Of a stretch of 64,000 nt of DNA, positions 52,377-63,432 are shown piece after piece (within the stretch, counting starts at the first letter, position 1; every line of letters starts with the position of its first letter). The notes under the pieces were generated by a model. It searched no databases and had not been told where the DNA came from. It was given only the letters and a program-made list of their open reading frames with translations. Made by a program: the position numbers and the translations under genes. Origin of the DNA: Streptomyces vietnamensis (GTDB taxonomy: Bacteria > Actinomycetota > Actinomycetes > Streptomycetales > Streptomycetaceae); contig NZ_CP010407.1 of NCBI RefSeq assembly GCF_000830005.1, forward strand, positions 2,833,001-2,897,000. Reading direction: 5' to 3'.

Positions 52377-55300
52377 CTACAGCGGCGCGCCGTCCTCCGC
52401 CGTCTTGAACATCAGGTCGGCCAGGCGCGAGGCCGCGTGGCCGTCGTCCAGGTCGCAGAAGAGGTGGTGGAACTTGTCGTACTTCTCCTGGTACTCGCCG
52501 GCGACCTCGTCGACCTCGCGGATCGCCTTGATCAGCTCGTCGGACGTGCCGATGAGCGGACCCGGGGCGTCGTTCTCGAAGTCGAAGTAGAAGCCGCGAA
52601 GCTTGTCCCGGTAGTGCTCCAGGTCGTACGTGAAGAACAGCATCGGACGACGCAGGTGCGCGTAGTCGAACATGACCGAGGAGTAGTCCGTGATCATGAT
52701 GTCGGCGGCCACGTACAGGTCCGCGATGTCCGGGTACTCGGAGACGTCGTAGACGAAGCCGTTCCCGGCGCCCGGGATGCTGTCCACGATGTTGGAGTGA
52801 CGGCGGATCAGGAAGACGTGGTCGTCGCCGAGCCGGCGGCGGGCGTCCTCCAGGTCGACTCGGAGGTCGAACTTGAACTGGCCGCGGGCGTGCGACAGGT
52901 CGTCACGCCAGGTCGGCGCGTACAGCACGACCTTCTTGCCCTCGGGCAGCCCGAGCCGCTCCCGGACCTCCTTGGCCCGCTCGTCGCGGTCCTCGGCGTA
53001 CAGGTAGTCGTTGCGCGGGTAGCCGATCTCGGCGATGTGGCCGTCGTAGCCCATGGCGCGCTTCAGGATGGGCGTGCTGAAGCGGTTCGACGAGACCAGG
53101 ATGTTCCAGTTCGCGGCTTCCTTGACCAGCCGCTCGTGGTAGTTCGGGTCGAACTTCGGCGCGTCGATGTCCAGGCCGATCTTCTTCAGCATCGTGCCGT
53201 GCCACGCCTGCACGATCACCTGGCCCGGACGCCGCTTGATCCAGTGCGGCAGGTGGGCGTTGGTGACGATGTAGCGCGAGCGCGCCAGCGCCTCGTACCA
53301 CTCGGTGCCCTGGAAGCGGACCGGGGCGACCGTGTCCGGCAGCTCGACCTGGCCGTCGCGGACCAGCCACAGGTGCTCGACGTCCGCGCCGCGGCGCAGC
53401 AGCTCCTCGTGGAGCGCGCGCGGGCTGTCCGAGTACTGCTTGCCGTTGTAGCTGATGTACAGGACCTGGTCGCGCAGCGGCAGCTCGCGGCCCTGCTCGT
53501 ACACCTCCTGGCGCAGCTGGTACTGGCGGTTGTCGCCCCGCTCCAGCGGCGTGAGGTCGGTCATGCAGTTCAGCTGCGGGTGGTCCTGCCAGTGGACCTC
53601 CAGCTGGTACTCGCGACCGTTGTGCGCCCCCTCCAGCGGGAACTGGGGCACGGCGAGCCGGTCCACGACCAGCGGCATGTCCGGGGCGTCGCCGGAGGAC
53701 TCCAGGCGGAAGACCCAGCGGCCGGCCTTGAGCGGCAGCCCGCCGGTCGCGCCCGACATCGTGGAGGGGCGGAAGGTCGCCTCGAAGGTCCCGTCCGCGC
53801 CGACGGTCACCGGCACGGTCTTCTCGTCGAAGCGGTTCTTCGCGCTGACGACCAGGTGGTGGTCGGAGAGCGCCACGGGGGCGGTGCCCCGGATCGTGAA
53901 GGCCCCGTCCTCGACGGAGATGCCGACGATCTTGGCGCGCAGGGGGCGGCCGGAGAACTTCAGGTAGCCGTTGGTGCCGGAGAGGACCGCCACCTCGTTC
54001 AGCTCGGCGCCCTCGCCGAAGGAGCCGGGCAGGCCGACCTGGTGGTCGGCCACGCCGTCCTTGACGACGACGCGGACCTTCCGCGGGTTCTCCTTGCCCG
54101 GCTCCTCGATCTGGAGCTGCGTGCTCCAGTTGCGGCGCATCGCCTTCGCCGGGTCGGCGCCGCCGGTCTCCGTGGTGTCCAGGTGCTCCGGCAGCAGGGC
54201 TATGTCACGCAGCGGGACGCCGACCCGCAGCGAGGTCCGACCAGCGGCGGTCCCGGTGACCTCGGCCGGGTACTCGAGGACCTCGCCGCTGCTCTGGTTG
54301 ACGACCCGCAGGGTGAAGGCGGTGCCCGCCTCGACCGACTCGCGGAACACGCCGTCGATGACGATCCCGTCACCCTCGGACGCGAAGCCGGTGACCAGGA
54401 ACGGCACCTTCTCGATGCGCAGCTTGAGCGCCGCACGACGGAGCTCCGGAACCATCCGGTAGTCCTCGTCGAGCCACTGGTACGGAGGGTAGGCCCGCCG
54501 GTCCGAACCGTACGAGTGCACGGAGCGGGAGCGCACGAGGCCGCCGGACAGCACGCGCATGCCCACGTGCCAGAGGCCCTCCTGCCACTGGCCGCCCTTG
54601 CGGAAGCGGGCCGGGTCGATGACGGTCTCCCAGCCGGCCCAGTCGAAGCTGTGGCCGCGGCCCGCGTAGCCGGAGGCCGTGGTGGCCTCGGCGCTGAAGA
54701 TGTTGCCCAGCGGGATGAGCATGCGGCGCTGGGTGCCGTCCTTCTTCAGCTGCAGCAGCTTGACGACGCTGCGCTTGCTGTTCTGGTCGACCCGGTCGAC
54801 CCAGGCGTTGCCGGCGAGGCGCAGCTTGCCGTCCTGCCACTCCAGCTCGGTCAGCGGGGAGCGGAGCTGCAGGTCCTGGTCCATGCGCAGGACCTTCTTG
54901 GGCAGCAGGGCCTCGTCCAGCGACGGGAACTTCGCGTACTTGCGGATGGCGCCGTCGAGCTCGACCGGCTCGCCGAGCCGCTCCGCCTCGATGAAGTCGA
55001 GCAGCTCGTTCAGGGCGTGCTTGCGGACGAGCAGCCACTTGACGCGCAGCGCGGTGGGCAGCGCCTTGACCGTCTTGAGGTCGACCTGGTCGAGGTACTT
55101 GTTGGCGACCCGCAGGAACTCGGCGCGGTACTCGTCGTCGCCGTCGGGCAGCACGTTGAGGAAGATCCGCAGGTCGCCGGTGAGCACGGTCCGGTCGTAC
55201 TCGCGCTTCAGCTCGTCGGCGAGGGGCTCCTTGCGCTCGGCGAGGAACCGGCTGACGGACTCGACCGCGGAGGCGCGGTCCCGGGCGGCCTTGGGCTCGG

Positions 55301-55973
55301 TCCGGCGCTGGGTGATCGAGGGGCTCGCCTCGCCCTCGCGCAGACGCCAGTAGTACGTGGTCGAGCTGATGATGTCGACGGACTCGGCGAGGTACTGGGC
55401 CGGCACGATGACCGGGGTGTCCTCGTACAGCACGCCCTCGGGGAAGCGCAGGGAGTTCGCCTCCCAGAAGTCGCGGCGGAAGACCTTGTTGCAGGCGATC
55501 CGGTCCGTCAGGAGCATCCGCTTCCTGGAGACGTGCGTCTTCTTGACCGCGCCCCGGGAGAGGAAGCGGTGCATCGGGGACTGCCAGACCTTGGTCGAGT
55601 TGATGTGCTCGACGTTGCCCGTGGCGAAGGAGGAGCCGGTCTCCTCCAGGGTCTCGATCATCAGCCGGTAGGCGTCCGGCGGGATCATGTCGTCACTGTC
55701 GACGAAGGCGAGGAACTCGGCCTCCGGCGCGAGGCTGTCGAGACCCGTGTTGCGGGCGGCACCCAGGCCGGCGTTCTCCTTGCGGATCAGCCGGAAGCGG
55801 GCGTCCTTGGCCGCGAACTCCGCCGCGATCGCGTTCGAGCCGTCCGTGGACCCGTCATCGATCATCAGCACTTCCAGGTCCTGGAAGGTCTGTACCGCGA
55901 GCGAGTTGAGGCAGGCCAGAAGATACTGCTCTACGTTGTAGATCGGGACTATGACGCTGAGCCGGGGTGCCAT
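52377..55973 (-). CDS. Large GT2 / CDP-glycerol glycerophosphotransferase-like protein (TagF family)
   Basis: A 1198-residue modular protein. GT2 domain at 1-230 (DSDD from 92), helical spacer to ~330, two to three beta-rich segments (~340-780), then a TagF-like transferase (~820-1190) with WHGT (H925), the second histidine in RRHS (H1059) and ITDYSSVMFDY from 1093. It is the longest of three such proteins here because of the extra beta-rich segments. The ATG at 55973 follows AAGGAAAGGAA. It is divergent from the third TagF-like gene, with a 366-bp gap. Likely role: wall polymer synthesis or modification. Confidence 0.9.
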   Translation of the reverse strand: MAPRLSVIVPIYNVEQYLLACLNSLAVQTFQDLEVLMIDDGSTDGSNAIAAEFAAKDARFRLIRKENAGLGAARNTGLDSLAPEAEFLAFVDSDDMIPPDAYRLMIETLEETGSSFATGNVEHINSTKVWQSPMHRFLSRGAVKKTHVSRKRMLLTDRIACNKVFRRDFWEANSLRFPEGVLYEDTPVIVPAQYLAESVDIISSTTYYWRLREGEASPSITQRRTEPKAARDRASAVESVSRFLAERKEPLADELKREYDRTVLTGDLRIFLNVLPDGDDEYRAEFLRVANKYLDQVDLKTVKALPTALRVKWLLVRKHALNELLDFIEAERLGEPVELDGAIRKYAKFPSLDEALLPKKVLRMDQDLQLRSPLTELEWQDGKLRLAGNAWVDRVDQNSKRSVVKLLQLKKDGTQRRMLIPLGNIFSAEATTASGYAGRGHSFDWAGWETVIDPARFRKGGQWQEGLWHVGMRVLSGGLVRSRSVHSYGSDRRAYPPYQWLDEDYRMVPELRRAALKLRIEKVPFLVTGFASEGDGIVIDGVFRESVEAGTAFTLRVVNQSSGEVLEYPAEVTGTAAGRTSLRVGVPLRDIALLPEHLDTTETGGADPAKAMRRNWSTQLQIEEPGKENPRKVRVVVKDGVADHQVGLPGSFGEGAELNEVAVLSGTNGYLKFSGRPLRAKIVGISVEDGAFTIRGTAPVALSDHHLVVSAKNRFDEKTVPVTVGADGTFEATFRPSTMSGATGGLPLKAGRWVFRLESSGDAPDMPLVVDRLAVPQFPLEGAHNGREYQLEVHWQDHPQLNCMTDLTPLERGDNRQYQLRQEVYEQGRELPLRDQVLYISYNGKQYSDSPRALHEELLRRGADVEHLWLVRDGQVELPDTVAPVRFQGTEWYEALARSRYIVTNAHLPHWIKRRPGQVIVQAWHGTMLKKIGLDIDAPKFDPNYHERLVKEAANWNILVSSNRFSTPILKRAMGYDGHIAEIGYPRNDYLYAEDRDERAKEVRERLGLPEGKKVVLYAPTWRDDLSHARGQFKFDLRVDLEDARRRLGDDHVFLIRRHSNIVDSIPGAGNGFVYDVSEYPDIADLYVAADIMITDYSSVMFDYAHLRRPMLFFTYDLEHYRDKLRGFYFDFENDAPGPLIGTSDELIKAIREVDEVAGEYQEKYDKFHHLFCDLDDGHAASRLADLMFKTAEDGAPL

Positions 55974-56339
55974 GAAGTTCTGCGTTCCTTTCCTTTTCAG
56001 ACCCGCTCGACAAGCTCGAGCGCCTGAGAGGGTGACGGGGCGTGCTTTCGGTTTTCCAGCGGACCGACAGAGGACGCATGAAGCCCTCCGAGGAAGACCC
56101 GCCTGACGGCCGCACGCCCACCGTCGAACTGCAGTACTTCTCCCGGTACCCGGTCCGCAGCTTAACCGTCGACTCGTCCGCCCCGGCCGCGGAGCACGGA
56201 GATCTCGGCTACATGACTCTGCGGTGGCCCCCGGCCACCGCAGCTCTCCAGGATAGACGATCCCCGCCTCTGGCGTTCGATCGCCGTTGGGGCTCCTGTC
56301 ATACTGCGTTCGAGCGGTTCGACTGAGGAGAAACACGGC
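55974..56339. promoter_or_regulatory. 366-bp divergent regulatory gap between two TagF-like genes
   Basis: No convincing gene: a 94-codon plus frame at 56042-56326 has poor third-position GC bias. Promoter-like pieces are TATCCT on the minus strand (56256-56251 area) for the left gene and CATACT near 56300 for the right gene. The right gene has GAGGAG 9 nt before its ATG. Composition is locally less GC-rich than the flanking genes. Confidence 0.4.
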
Positions 56340-58640
56340 ATGCCGGCTGCAGCTAACCCCCGATTCAGCGTGATCATCCCTGTGTACGGGGTCGAGGGCT
56401 ACATCCGCGAGTGCCTCGAATCGGTGACCTCACAGAGTTACCGGGACTTCGAGGTCATCGCGGTCGACGACTGCTCCGTCGACGGCAGCGGCGCCATCAT
56501 CGACGAGTTCGCCGCCCGCGACCCGCGCGTCCGGGCCGTCCACCGCGCGCAGAACGGCGGCATCGGCGCCGCCCGCAACACCGGCGTCGAACACGCCCGC
56601 GGCGACTACCTGCTCTTCCTCGACGGCGACGACTCGATCCGCCCCGGCTCCCTCCAGGCCATGGCCGACCGGCTCGCCGAGTCCCGCGACCCCGAGATCC
56701 TGATCTTCGACCACGTCCGCACCCACTACGACGGCAAGGTCGAGGCCAGCAAGACCGGCCCCATCCTGGCCGGCATCCGCGACCAGGTGGTCAACCCCGT
56801 CGACCACCTCGAACTGCTCCGGATCTTCGCCGTCGTCTGGAACCGCGTCTACCGCCGCGACTTCTTCACCGGCGAGGGCTACGCCTTCACCGACGGCCTC
56901 TACGAGGACGCGCTCATGGTCTACACGACCATGGCCGCCGCCCAGCGCGTCGCCGGCCTGGAGTACGTGGTCGTCGAGTACCGCCAGCGCCGCCAGGGCA
57001 GCTCGATGCGCAGCAGCTCCGCGCGCAAGCACTTCGTGATCTTCGAGCAGTACCAGCGGGTCTTCGACTACCTCGAGGGCCGCCCCGGCCTCGACGCGTA
57101 CCGCAGGCTCGTCTTCGAGCGGATGGTCTCCCACTTCCTCTACACCTTCGCCCGCGGCTTCCGAATACCCCGCAGCCACCGCCGCGCCTACCTCAAGCAG
57201 GCCGGCCAGACCTACCGCCGCAACGAGCCCGCGGGCTTCACCCCGCCGCCCGGCATGGTCGGCCTCAAGTTCAAGGTCATGCGGACCGGCTCGTACACCG
57301 CCTGGGAAGCCCTCAAGACGGTCAACGGCACCCGCGAGACGGCCTTCGGCGCCCTCGGCAAGTCCAAGCGCTGGGGCGGCCGCAAGGCCCTGCGCGCCTA
57401 CTACGCCGTACAGCGCCGCCTCCCCGTCGACGAGAACCTCGCCGTGTACTCGGCGTACTGGGGCCGCACCCCCAGCTGCAACCCCCTCGCCGTCCACGAG
57501 GCCGCCAAGAAGCTCGCGCCCGGCATCCGCGGCGTCTGGGTCGTGAACAAGGAGTACGCCAAGGGCGTCCCCTCCGGCCTCACCCGGATCGCCCCCGCCA
57601 CCTTCGGCTACTGGAAGGCCATGGCCCGGGCCAAGTACCTGGTCAACAACGTCAACTTCCCCGACTCCGTGATCAAGCGCCCCGGCCAGATCCACCTGCA
57701 GACCCACCACGGCACCCCGCTCAAGCGCATGGGCCTCGACCAGCAGCACTACCCGGCCGTCGCCCGCAGCATGGACTTCGACAAGCTCCTGGAGCGCGTC
57801 GACCGCTGGGACTGGAGCGTCTCCTCCAACCAGCACTCCACCGAGCAGTGGGAGCGGGTCTACCCGGCCGCCTTCCAGACCCTGAACACCGGCTACCCCC
57901 GCAACGACGTCTACTACCGCGCCACCGCCGCGGACGTGCGCCGGATCCGCACCGAGCTCGGCATCGCGGCCGGCAAGAAGGCGCTCCTGTACGCCCCCAC
58001 CGTGCGCGACCACCAGAAGGACGCCTTCGTCTCCCGCCTCGACCTCGCCCGCTTCGCCCGCGAGCTCGGCCCCGACTACGTCCTCCTGGTCCGCGCCCAC
58101 TACTTCTACGGCGGCGACCCGGAGCTGAACACCCTCTCCGAGCAGGGCGCCCTCGTCGACGTCTCCCGCCACCCCTCGGTGGAGGAGCTCTGCCTGGCGG
58201 CCGACGCGCTGATCACGGACTACTCCTCGATCATGTTCGACTACGCCAACCTCGACCGGCCGATCGTGACGTACGCCGACGACTGGGAGATGTACCGCAC
58301 CTGCCGCGGTGTGACCTTCGACCTGCTCTCCGGCGAGCCCGGCGACACCCCCGGCGTCATCGCGACCACCGAGGACCAGCTGATCGAGGCCTTCCGCAGC
58401 GGCGCCTGGGAGGGCGAGCCGGCCGCCGCACTGCGCCAGGCCTTCCGCGAGCGCTTCTGCACCTGGGACGACGGCTTCGCGGCCGAGCGGGTCGTCCGCC
58501 GCGTCTTCCTCGCCGAGGACCGCCCCCGCCCGCCGGTCGTCCCCGTCCAGGAACGCACCCCGGCCCCCTCCCCCCGGACCGCCGAGGGCACCCCCCTCCT
58601 CCCCCGGAACGACCTGGCCGAGGCCCACTCGGACCACTGA
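56340..58640 (+). CDS. GT2 / CDP-glycerol glycerophosphotransferase-like protein, compact form (TagF family)
   Basis: A 766-residue protein with a GT2 domain at 1-235 (DGDD at 95-98) joined by a short helical linker to a TagF-like transferase (~370-720), with ITDYSSIMFDY from 625 and a second histidine in RAHY (H587). The first catalytic histidine motif reads HHGT (H457) where the two other copies have WHGT. It lacks the beta-rich middle of its paralogues. A Pro-rich tail ends the protein. The ATG at 56340 is preceded by GAGGAG. It is followed by a perfect terminator. Confidence 0.9.
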   Translation: MPAAANPRFSVIIPVYGVEGYIRECLESVTSQSYRDFEVIAVDDCSVDGSGAIIDEFAARDPRVRAVHRAQNGGIGAARNTGVEHARGDYLLFLDGDDSIRPGSLQAMADRLAESRDPEILIFDHVRTHYDGKVEASKTGPILAGIRDQVVNPVDHLELLRIFAVVWNRVYRRDFFTGEGYAFTDGLYEDALMVYTTMAAAQRVAGLEYVVVEYRQRRQGSSMRSSSARKHFVIFEQYQRVFDYLEGRPGLDAYRRLVFERMVSHFLYTFARGFRIPRSHRRAYLKQAGQTYRRNEPAGFTPPPGMVGLKFKVMRTGSYTAWEALKTVNGTRETAFGALGKSKRWGGRKALRAYYAVQRRLPVDENLAVYSAYWGRTPSCNPLAVHEAAKKLAPGIRGVWVVNKEYAKGVPSGLTRIAPATFGYWKAMARAKYLVNNVNFPDSVIKRPGQIHLQTHHGTPLKRMGLDQQHYPAVARSMDFDKLLERVDRWDWSVSSNQHSTEQWERVYPAAFQTLNTGYPRNDVYYRATAADVRRIRTELGIAAGKKALLYAPTVRDHQKDAFVSRLDLARFARELGPDYVLLVRAHYFYGGDPELNTLSEQGALVDVSRHPSVEELCLAADALITDYSSIMFDYANLDRPIVTYADDWEMYRTCRGVTFDLLSGEPGDTPGVIATTEDQLIEAFRSGAWEGEPAAALRQAFRERFCTWDDGFAAERVVRRVFLAEDRPRPPVVPVQERTPAPSPRTAEGTPLLPRNDLAEAHSDH

Positions 58641-58643
58641 CAC

Positions 58644-58687
58644 ACGAAGAGGCGCCCGGACGGTTCTCCGTCCGGGCGCCTCTTCGT
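58644..58687. terminator. Terminator with 20-bp perfect stem
   Basis: ACGAAGAGGCGCCCGGACGG (58644-58663) pairs perfectly with 58668-58687 around the loop TTCT. It serves the converging TagF-like and radical SAM genes. Confidence 0.88.
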
Positions 58688-58699
58688 TGCGTCTTCGCG

Positions 58700-60628
<1,929 letters not shown>

Positions 60629-60680
60629 CTCGAACCTTCGTGAGCTGGCAGGGGGGCGACTCTCAAGCGTACCCCGGTGC

Positions 60681-62210
60681 TCAGCGGGTCAGTGCCGCCC
60701 GGATCTTCGGGGCCGAGGCCCGCGCCCAGACACCGGGCAGTTCCCGCTCCTGGTCCATGGCCGCCGCTTCCTCCCTGCCGTGGAGAAGTCCCCAGGTGAA
60801 GGCGGATTCGCCGGCCGCGTGGGCCTGGACGGCGAGCTCCCGGAGGGTCTCGCGGGCGACGACTCCGTCCTGGTGTTCGCCGAGGAGGGACTGGACGGCC
60901 TTGACGCGCTTGGCGAGCTTCTTCGCCGGCTTCCCGAGGGTGGGGCGGGCCGCCTCGGCGGCGTACCGGGCGCGCTTGGCGGCCTTGCGGGCCTCGTGGA
61001 GGGCGAGGTCCCGGTCGTGGCCGGGGTCGAGGGCGAGGGCGCGGTCGACGCGGGCGGCGAGGCGGTCGTGGTCCTTGAGGACGGCGCGGGTGAGGACCTT
61101 CCGGGCCTTGCGGGAGGCGGCGCGGCGCAGGGGCGGGTCGGCGAGCAGGGCGTCGAGGGCGTCGAGCAGGGCGCGGTGGCGGGCGGAGTCGAGGGCGTCG
61201 AGGGCCCTGTGCCGGGCGCCTTCGCCGCGGGCGGCGGTCCAGATCTGCAGCCGGGCCGCGACGGGGCCGAGGCGGAGGGTCTCGGGGACCTCGCCGAGCG
61301 CGGTGCGCAGCCGTTCGGCGAGGACCTCCTGGTCGCGGGCGACGCCGAGCTCGCCGGCGAGCCACTTCAGCTCCTCGCCGAGGGGGTCGGTGACGTCCCG
61401 GTCGAGGACGGCGCGGTACGTCTTGAAGGCGCTGCGGAGTCGTCGGCAGGCGACGCGCAGCTGGTGGACGGCGTCGGGGAGGTCGCGGCGTACGGCGGGG
61501 TCGAGGGCGACGATCGCCTCGGCCTGTTCGCGTACGTAGGCGAGGACGGCGGCTCCTGCGGTGCCGGGTTTTTCGGGGGTGCCGCCTCCGGGGGTGGGTG
61601 TCGCCGGGGGTTCGCTGCCGGTCTCCGTCAGGGCCCTGGCCAGTTTCGACGGGGCTTCCGAGGGGACGATGCCCGCCTTCCCGAGGCGTTCCTCGATCGC
61701 GTCGAGGATCGCCGGGTCCGCGTCGTCGGCGAGTTCGACCTCGATCTCGGTCCAGGCGGCCTCCGCTCCCCCGGGCAGCCGTTCGGCGTGGACGGTGTCG
61801 ACGGAGAGTTCGGCGAGGAGGGTGCCGTCGGCGTCGAGGAGGTGGCGGACGTCACGGGAGGAGCGGAGATGGACGGCCGGGACGATCTCGGCGTCGCGGA
61901 CGCGGGAGCGCAGGAGTCCGGCGAGCTCGTCCGGCAGGGTGTCGCTCAGCGGGGCCCTGATCTCGTCGCGGATGCCGGCGGCGACGGGGAACTTGATGTG
62001 CCAGCCGGCGTCGCTGCCGCCGGTGCGGCGGCGGAGGGTCACCCCGTCGGCGGCGAGGCGCAGGTCGGGGGTGTCGTGGTAGACGGCGTCGAGTTCCATG
62101 ACGCCGTCGTCCACGACGGACGAGACTCCGGGGACCCGGGTGAGGTCCGGAAGCCCCGTGTCCCCGGTGGCTTCGTACTTCCGCTCGATCTCGCGCTTCG
62201 TCTCCGCCAT
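60681..62210 (-). CDS. CYTH and CHAD domain protein
   Basis: A 509-residue protein. The CYTH domain (1-200) starts with the ExExK-type EIERKYEAT and keeps the basic and acidic tunnel residues of triphosphate-binding enzymes (WHIKFPV, WTEIEVEL). The CHAD domain (~225-500) is alpha-helical with conserved histidines and many arginines (VHQLRVACRRLRSAFKTY; HEARKAAKRARYAAE), which bind polyphosphate in homologues. It is probably a polyphosphate-associated triphosphatase. The ATG start is at 62210. It lies 19 bp downstream of rodA on the same strand. Confidence 0.93.
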   Translation of the reverse strand: MAETKREIERKYEATGDTGLPDLTRVPGVSSVVDDGVMELDAVYHDTPDLRLAADGVTLRRRTGGSDAGWHIKFPVAAGIRDEIRAPLSDTLPDELAGLLRSRVRDAEIVPAVHLRSSRDVRHLLDADGTLLAELSVDTVHAERLPGGAEAAWTEIEVELADDADPAILDAIEERLGKAGIVPSEAPSKLARALTETGSEPPATPTPGGGTPEKPGTAGAAVLAYVREQAEAIVALDPAVRRDLPDAVHQLRVACRRLRSAFKTYRAVLDRDVTDPLGEELKWLAGELGVARDQEVLAERLRTALGEVPETLRLGPVAARLQIWTAARGEGARHRALDALDSARHRALLDALDALLADPPLRRAASRKARKVLTRAVLKDHDRLAARVDRALALDPGHDRDLALHEARKAAKRARYAAEAARPTLGKPAKKLAKRVKAVQSLLGEHQDGVVARETLRELAVQAHAAGESAFTWGLLHGREEAAAMDQERELPGVWARASAPKIRAALTR

Positions 62211-62228
62211 GCCTCGAATCTAGACCCG

Positions 62229-63428
62229 TCAGGCCGTCATCGGGCGTTGTACGCGGATCGACTGGAGCAGTCCGATCGCCACCCATACGGCGAACATCGA
62301 CGAGCCGCCGTACGAGACGAACGGCAGCGGCAGGCCGGCGACGGGCATGATGCCGAGGGTCATGCCGATGTTCTCGAAGGACTGGAAGGCGAACCAGGCG
62401 ATGATTCCGGCCGCGACGATCGTGCCGTAGAGCTCGGTGGTCTCGCGAGCTATCCGGCAGGAGCGCCAGAGGATGACGCCGAGGAGGACGAGGATCAGGC
62501 CGGCGCCGACGAAGCCGAGTTCCTCGCCGGCGACGGTGAAGACGAAGTCGGTCTGCTGTTCGGGGACGAACTGGCCGGTCGTCTGCGAGCCCTTGAAGAG
62601 GCCGGCGCCGAGGAGGCCGCCGGAGCCGATGGCGATGCGGGCCTGGTTGGTGTTGTAGCCGACGCCGGCGGGGTCGAGGTCGGGGTTGGCGAAGGCGGCG
62701 AAGCGGTTGATCTGGTACTCGTCGAGCATGCCGAGCGCGGTGACGAGGACCGCGCCGAGGACGCCGGCGCCGATGAGGCCGAGGACCCAGCGGTTGGAGG
62801 CTCCGGAGGCGAGGAGCACGCCGAGCACGATGACGATCATGACCATGACCGAGCCGAGGTCGGGCATCAGCATGACGATGCCCATGGGGAGGGCGGCCAG
62901 GGCGAGGGCCTTGGCGACGGTGCGGTGGTCGGGGTGGAGCTGGTCGCCGGCGTCGACCTTGGCGGCGAGGAGCATCGCCATGATCAGGATGATCGTGATC
63001 TTCACGAACTCGCTGGGCTGGAGGGAGAAGCCGCCGCCGACGACGATCCACGCGTGGGCGCCGTTGATGGTGGCGCCGAGCGGGGTGAGGACGGCGAGGA
63101 TCAGCACGATCGAGAGGCCGTAGAGGATCGGCACCGCGCCGCGCAGGGTGCGGTGGCCGAGCCAGATCGTGCCGATCATCAGGGCGAGGCCGATGCCGGT
63201 GTTGAGCACGTGCCGGAAGAGGAAGTAGTACGGGTCTCCCTGATTGAGCTCGGTGCGGCCGCGGGTGGCGGACCAGACGAGCAGGGAGCCGATGCCGGAG
63301 AGGGCGAGCGCCGAGAGCAGGATGGGCCAGTCGAGCCGGCGGAGCACCGAGTCGCGGGCGGCCAGCTTGGCGAGGGTGCCGCGCTCGGGTGCGTACCGGG
63401 AGACGGAGAAGCCGTGGGGTGCGGTCAT
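62229..63428 (-). CDS. rodA: RodA/SEDS-family peptidoglycan glycosyltransferase
   Basis: A 399-residue polytopic protein of the SEDS family, which polymerises lipid II together with a class B PBP. Family motifs: NGAHAWIVVGGGFSLQPSEF, LMPDLGSVMVM, and the C-terminal GLPLPFVSYGGSSM. The ATG at 63428 follows GGGAGG. Its neighbour 4 bp away is the matching PBP2. In Streptomyces this pair sits with mreBCD and contributes to spore-wall synthesis; mreBCD would lie just beyond the right edge. Confidence 0.95.
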   Translation of the reverse strand: MTAPHGFSVSRYAPERGTLAKLAARDSVLRRLDWPILLSALALSGIGSLLVWSATRGRTELNQGDPYYFLFRHVLNTGIGLALMIGTIWLGHRTLRGAVPILYGLSIVLILAVLTPLGATINGAHAWIVVGGGFSLQPSEFVKITIILIMAMLLAAKVDAGDQLHPDHRTVAKALALAALPMGIVMLMPDLGSVMVMIVIVLGVLLASGASNRWVLGLIGAGVLGAVLVTALGMLDEYQINRFAAFANPDLDPAGVGYNTNQARIAIGSGGLLGAGLFKGSQTTGQFVPEQQTDFVFTVAGEELGFVGAGLILVLLGVILWRSCRIARETTELYGTIVAAGIIAWFAFQSFENIGMTLGIMPVAGLPLPFVSYGGSSMFAVWVAIGLLQSIRVQRPMTA

Positions 63429-63432
63429 CCGT

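Noticed and set aside
50550..56027. 1825-codon plus frame through the GT4 and TagF-like genes
   Set aside because: It crosses a terminator and two real genes in other frames; no domain is recognisable.
56042..56326. 94-codon plus frame in the divergent TagF gap
   Set aside because: Poor third-position GC bias, no Shine-Dalgarno, and no similarity to known folds; the gap more likely holds promoters.
31477..58687. Secondary-metabolite biosynthetic cluster
   Set aside because: Glycosyltransferases and TagF-like enzymes are present, but no polyketide, peptide, terpene or tailoring core enzymes.
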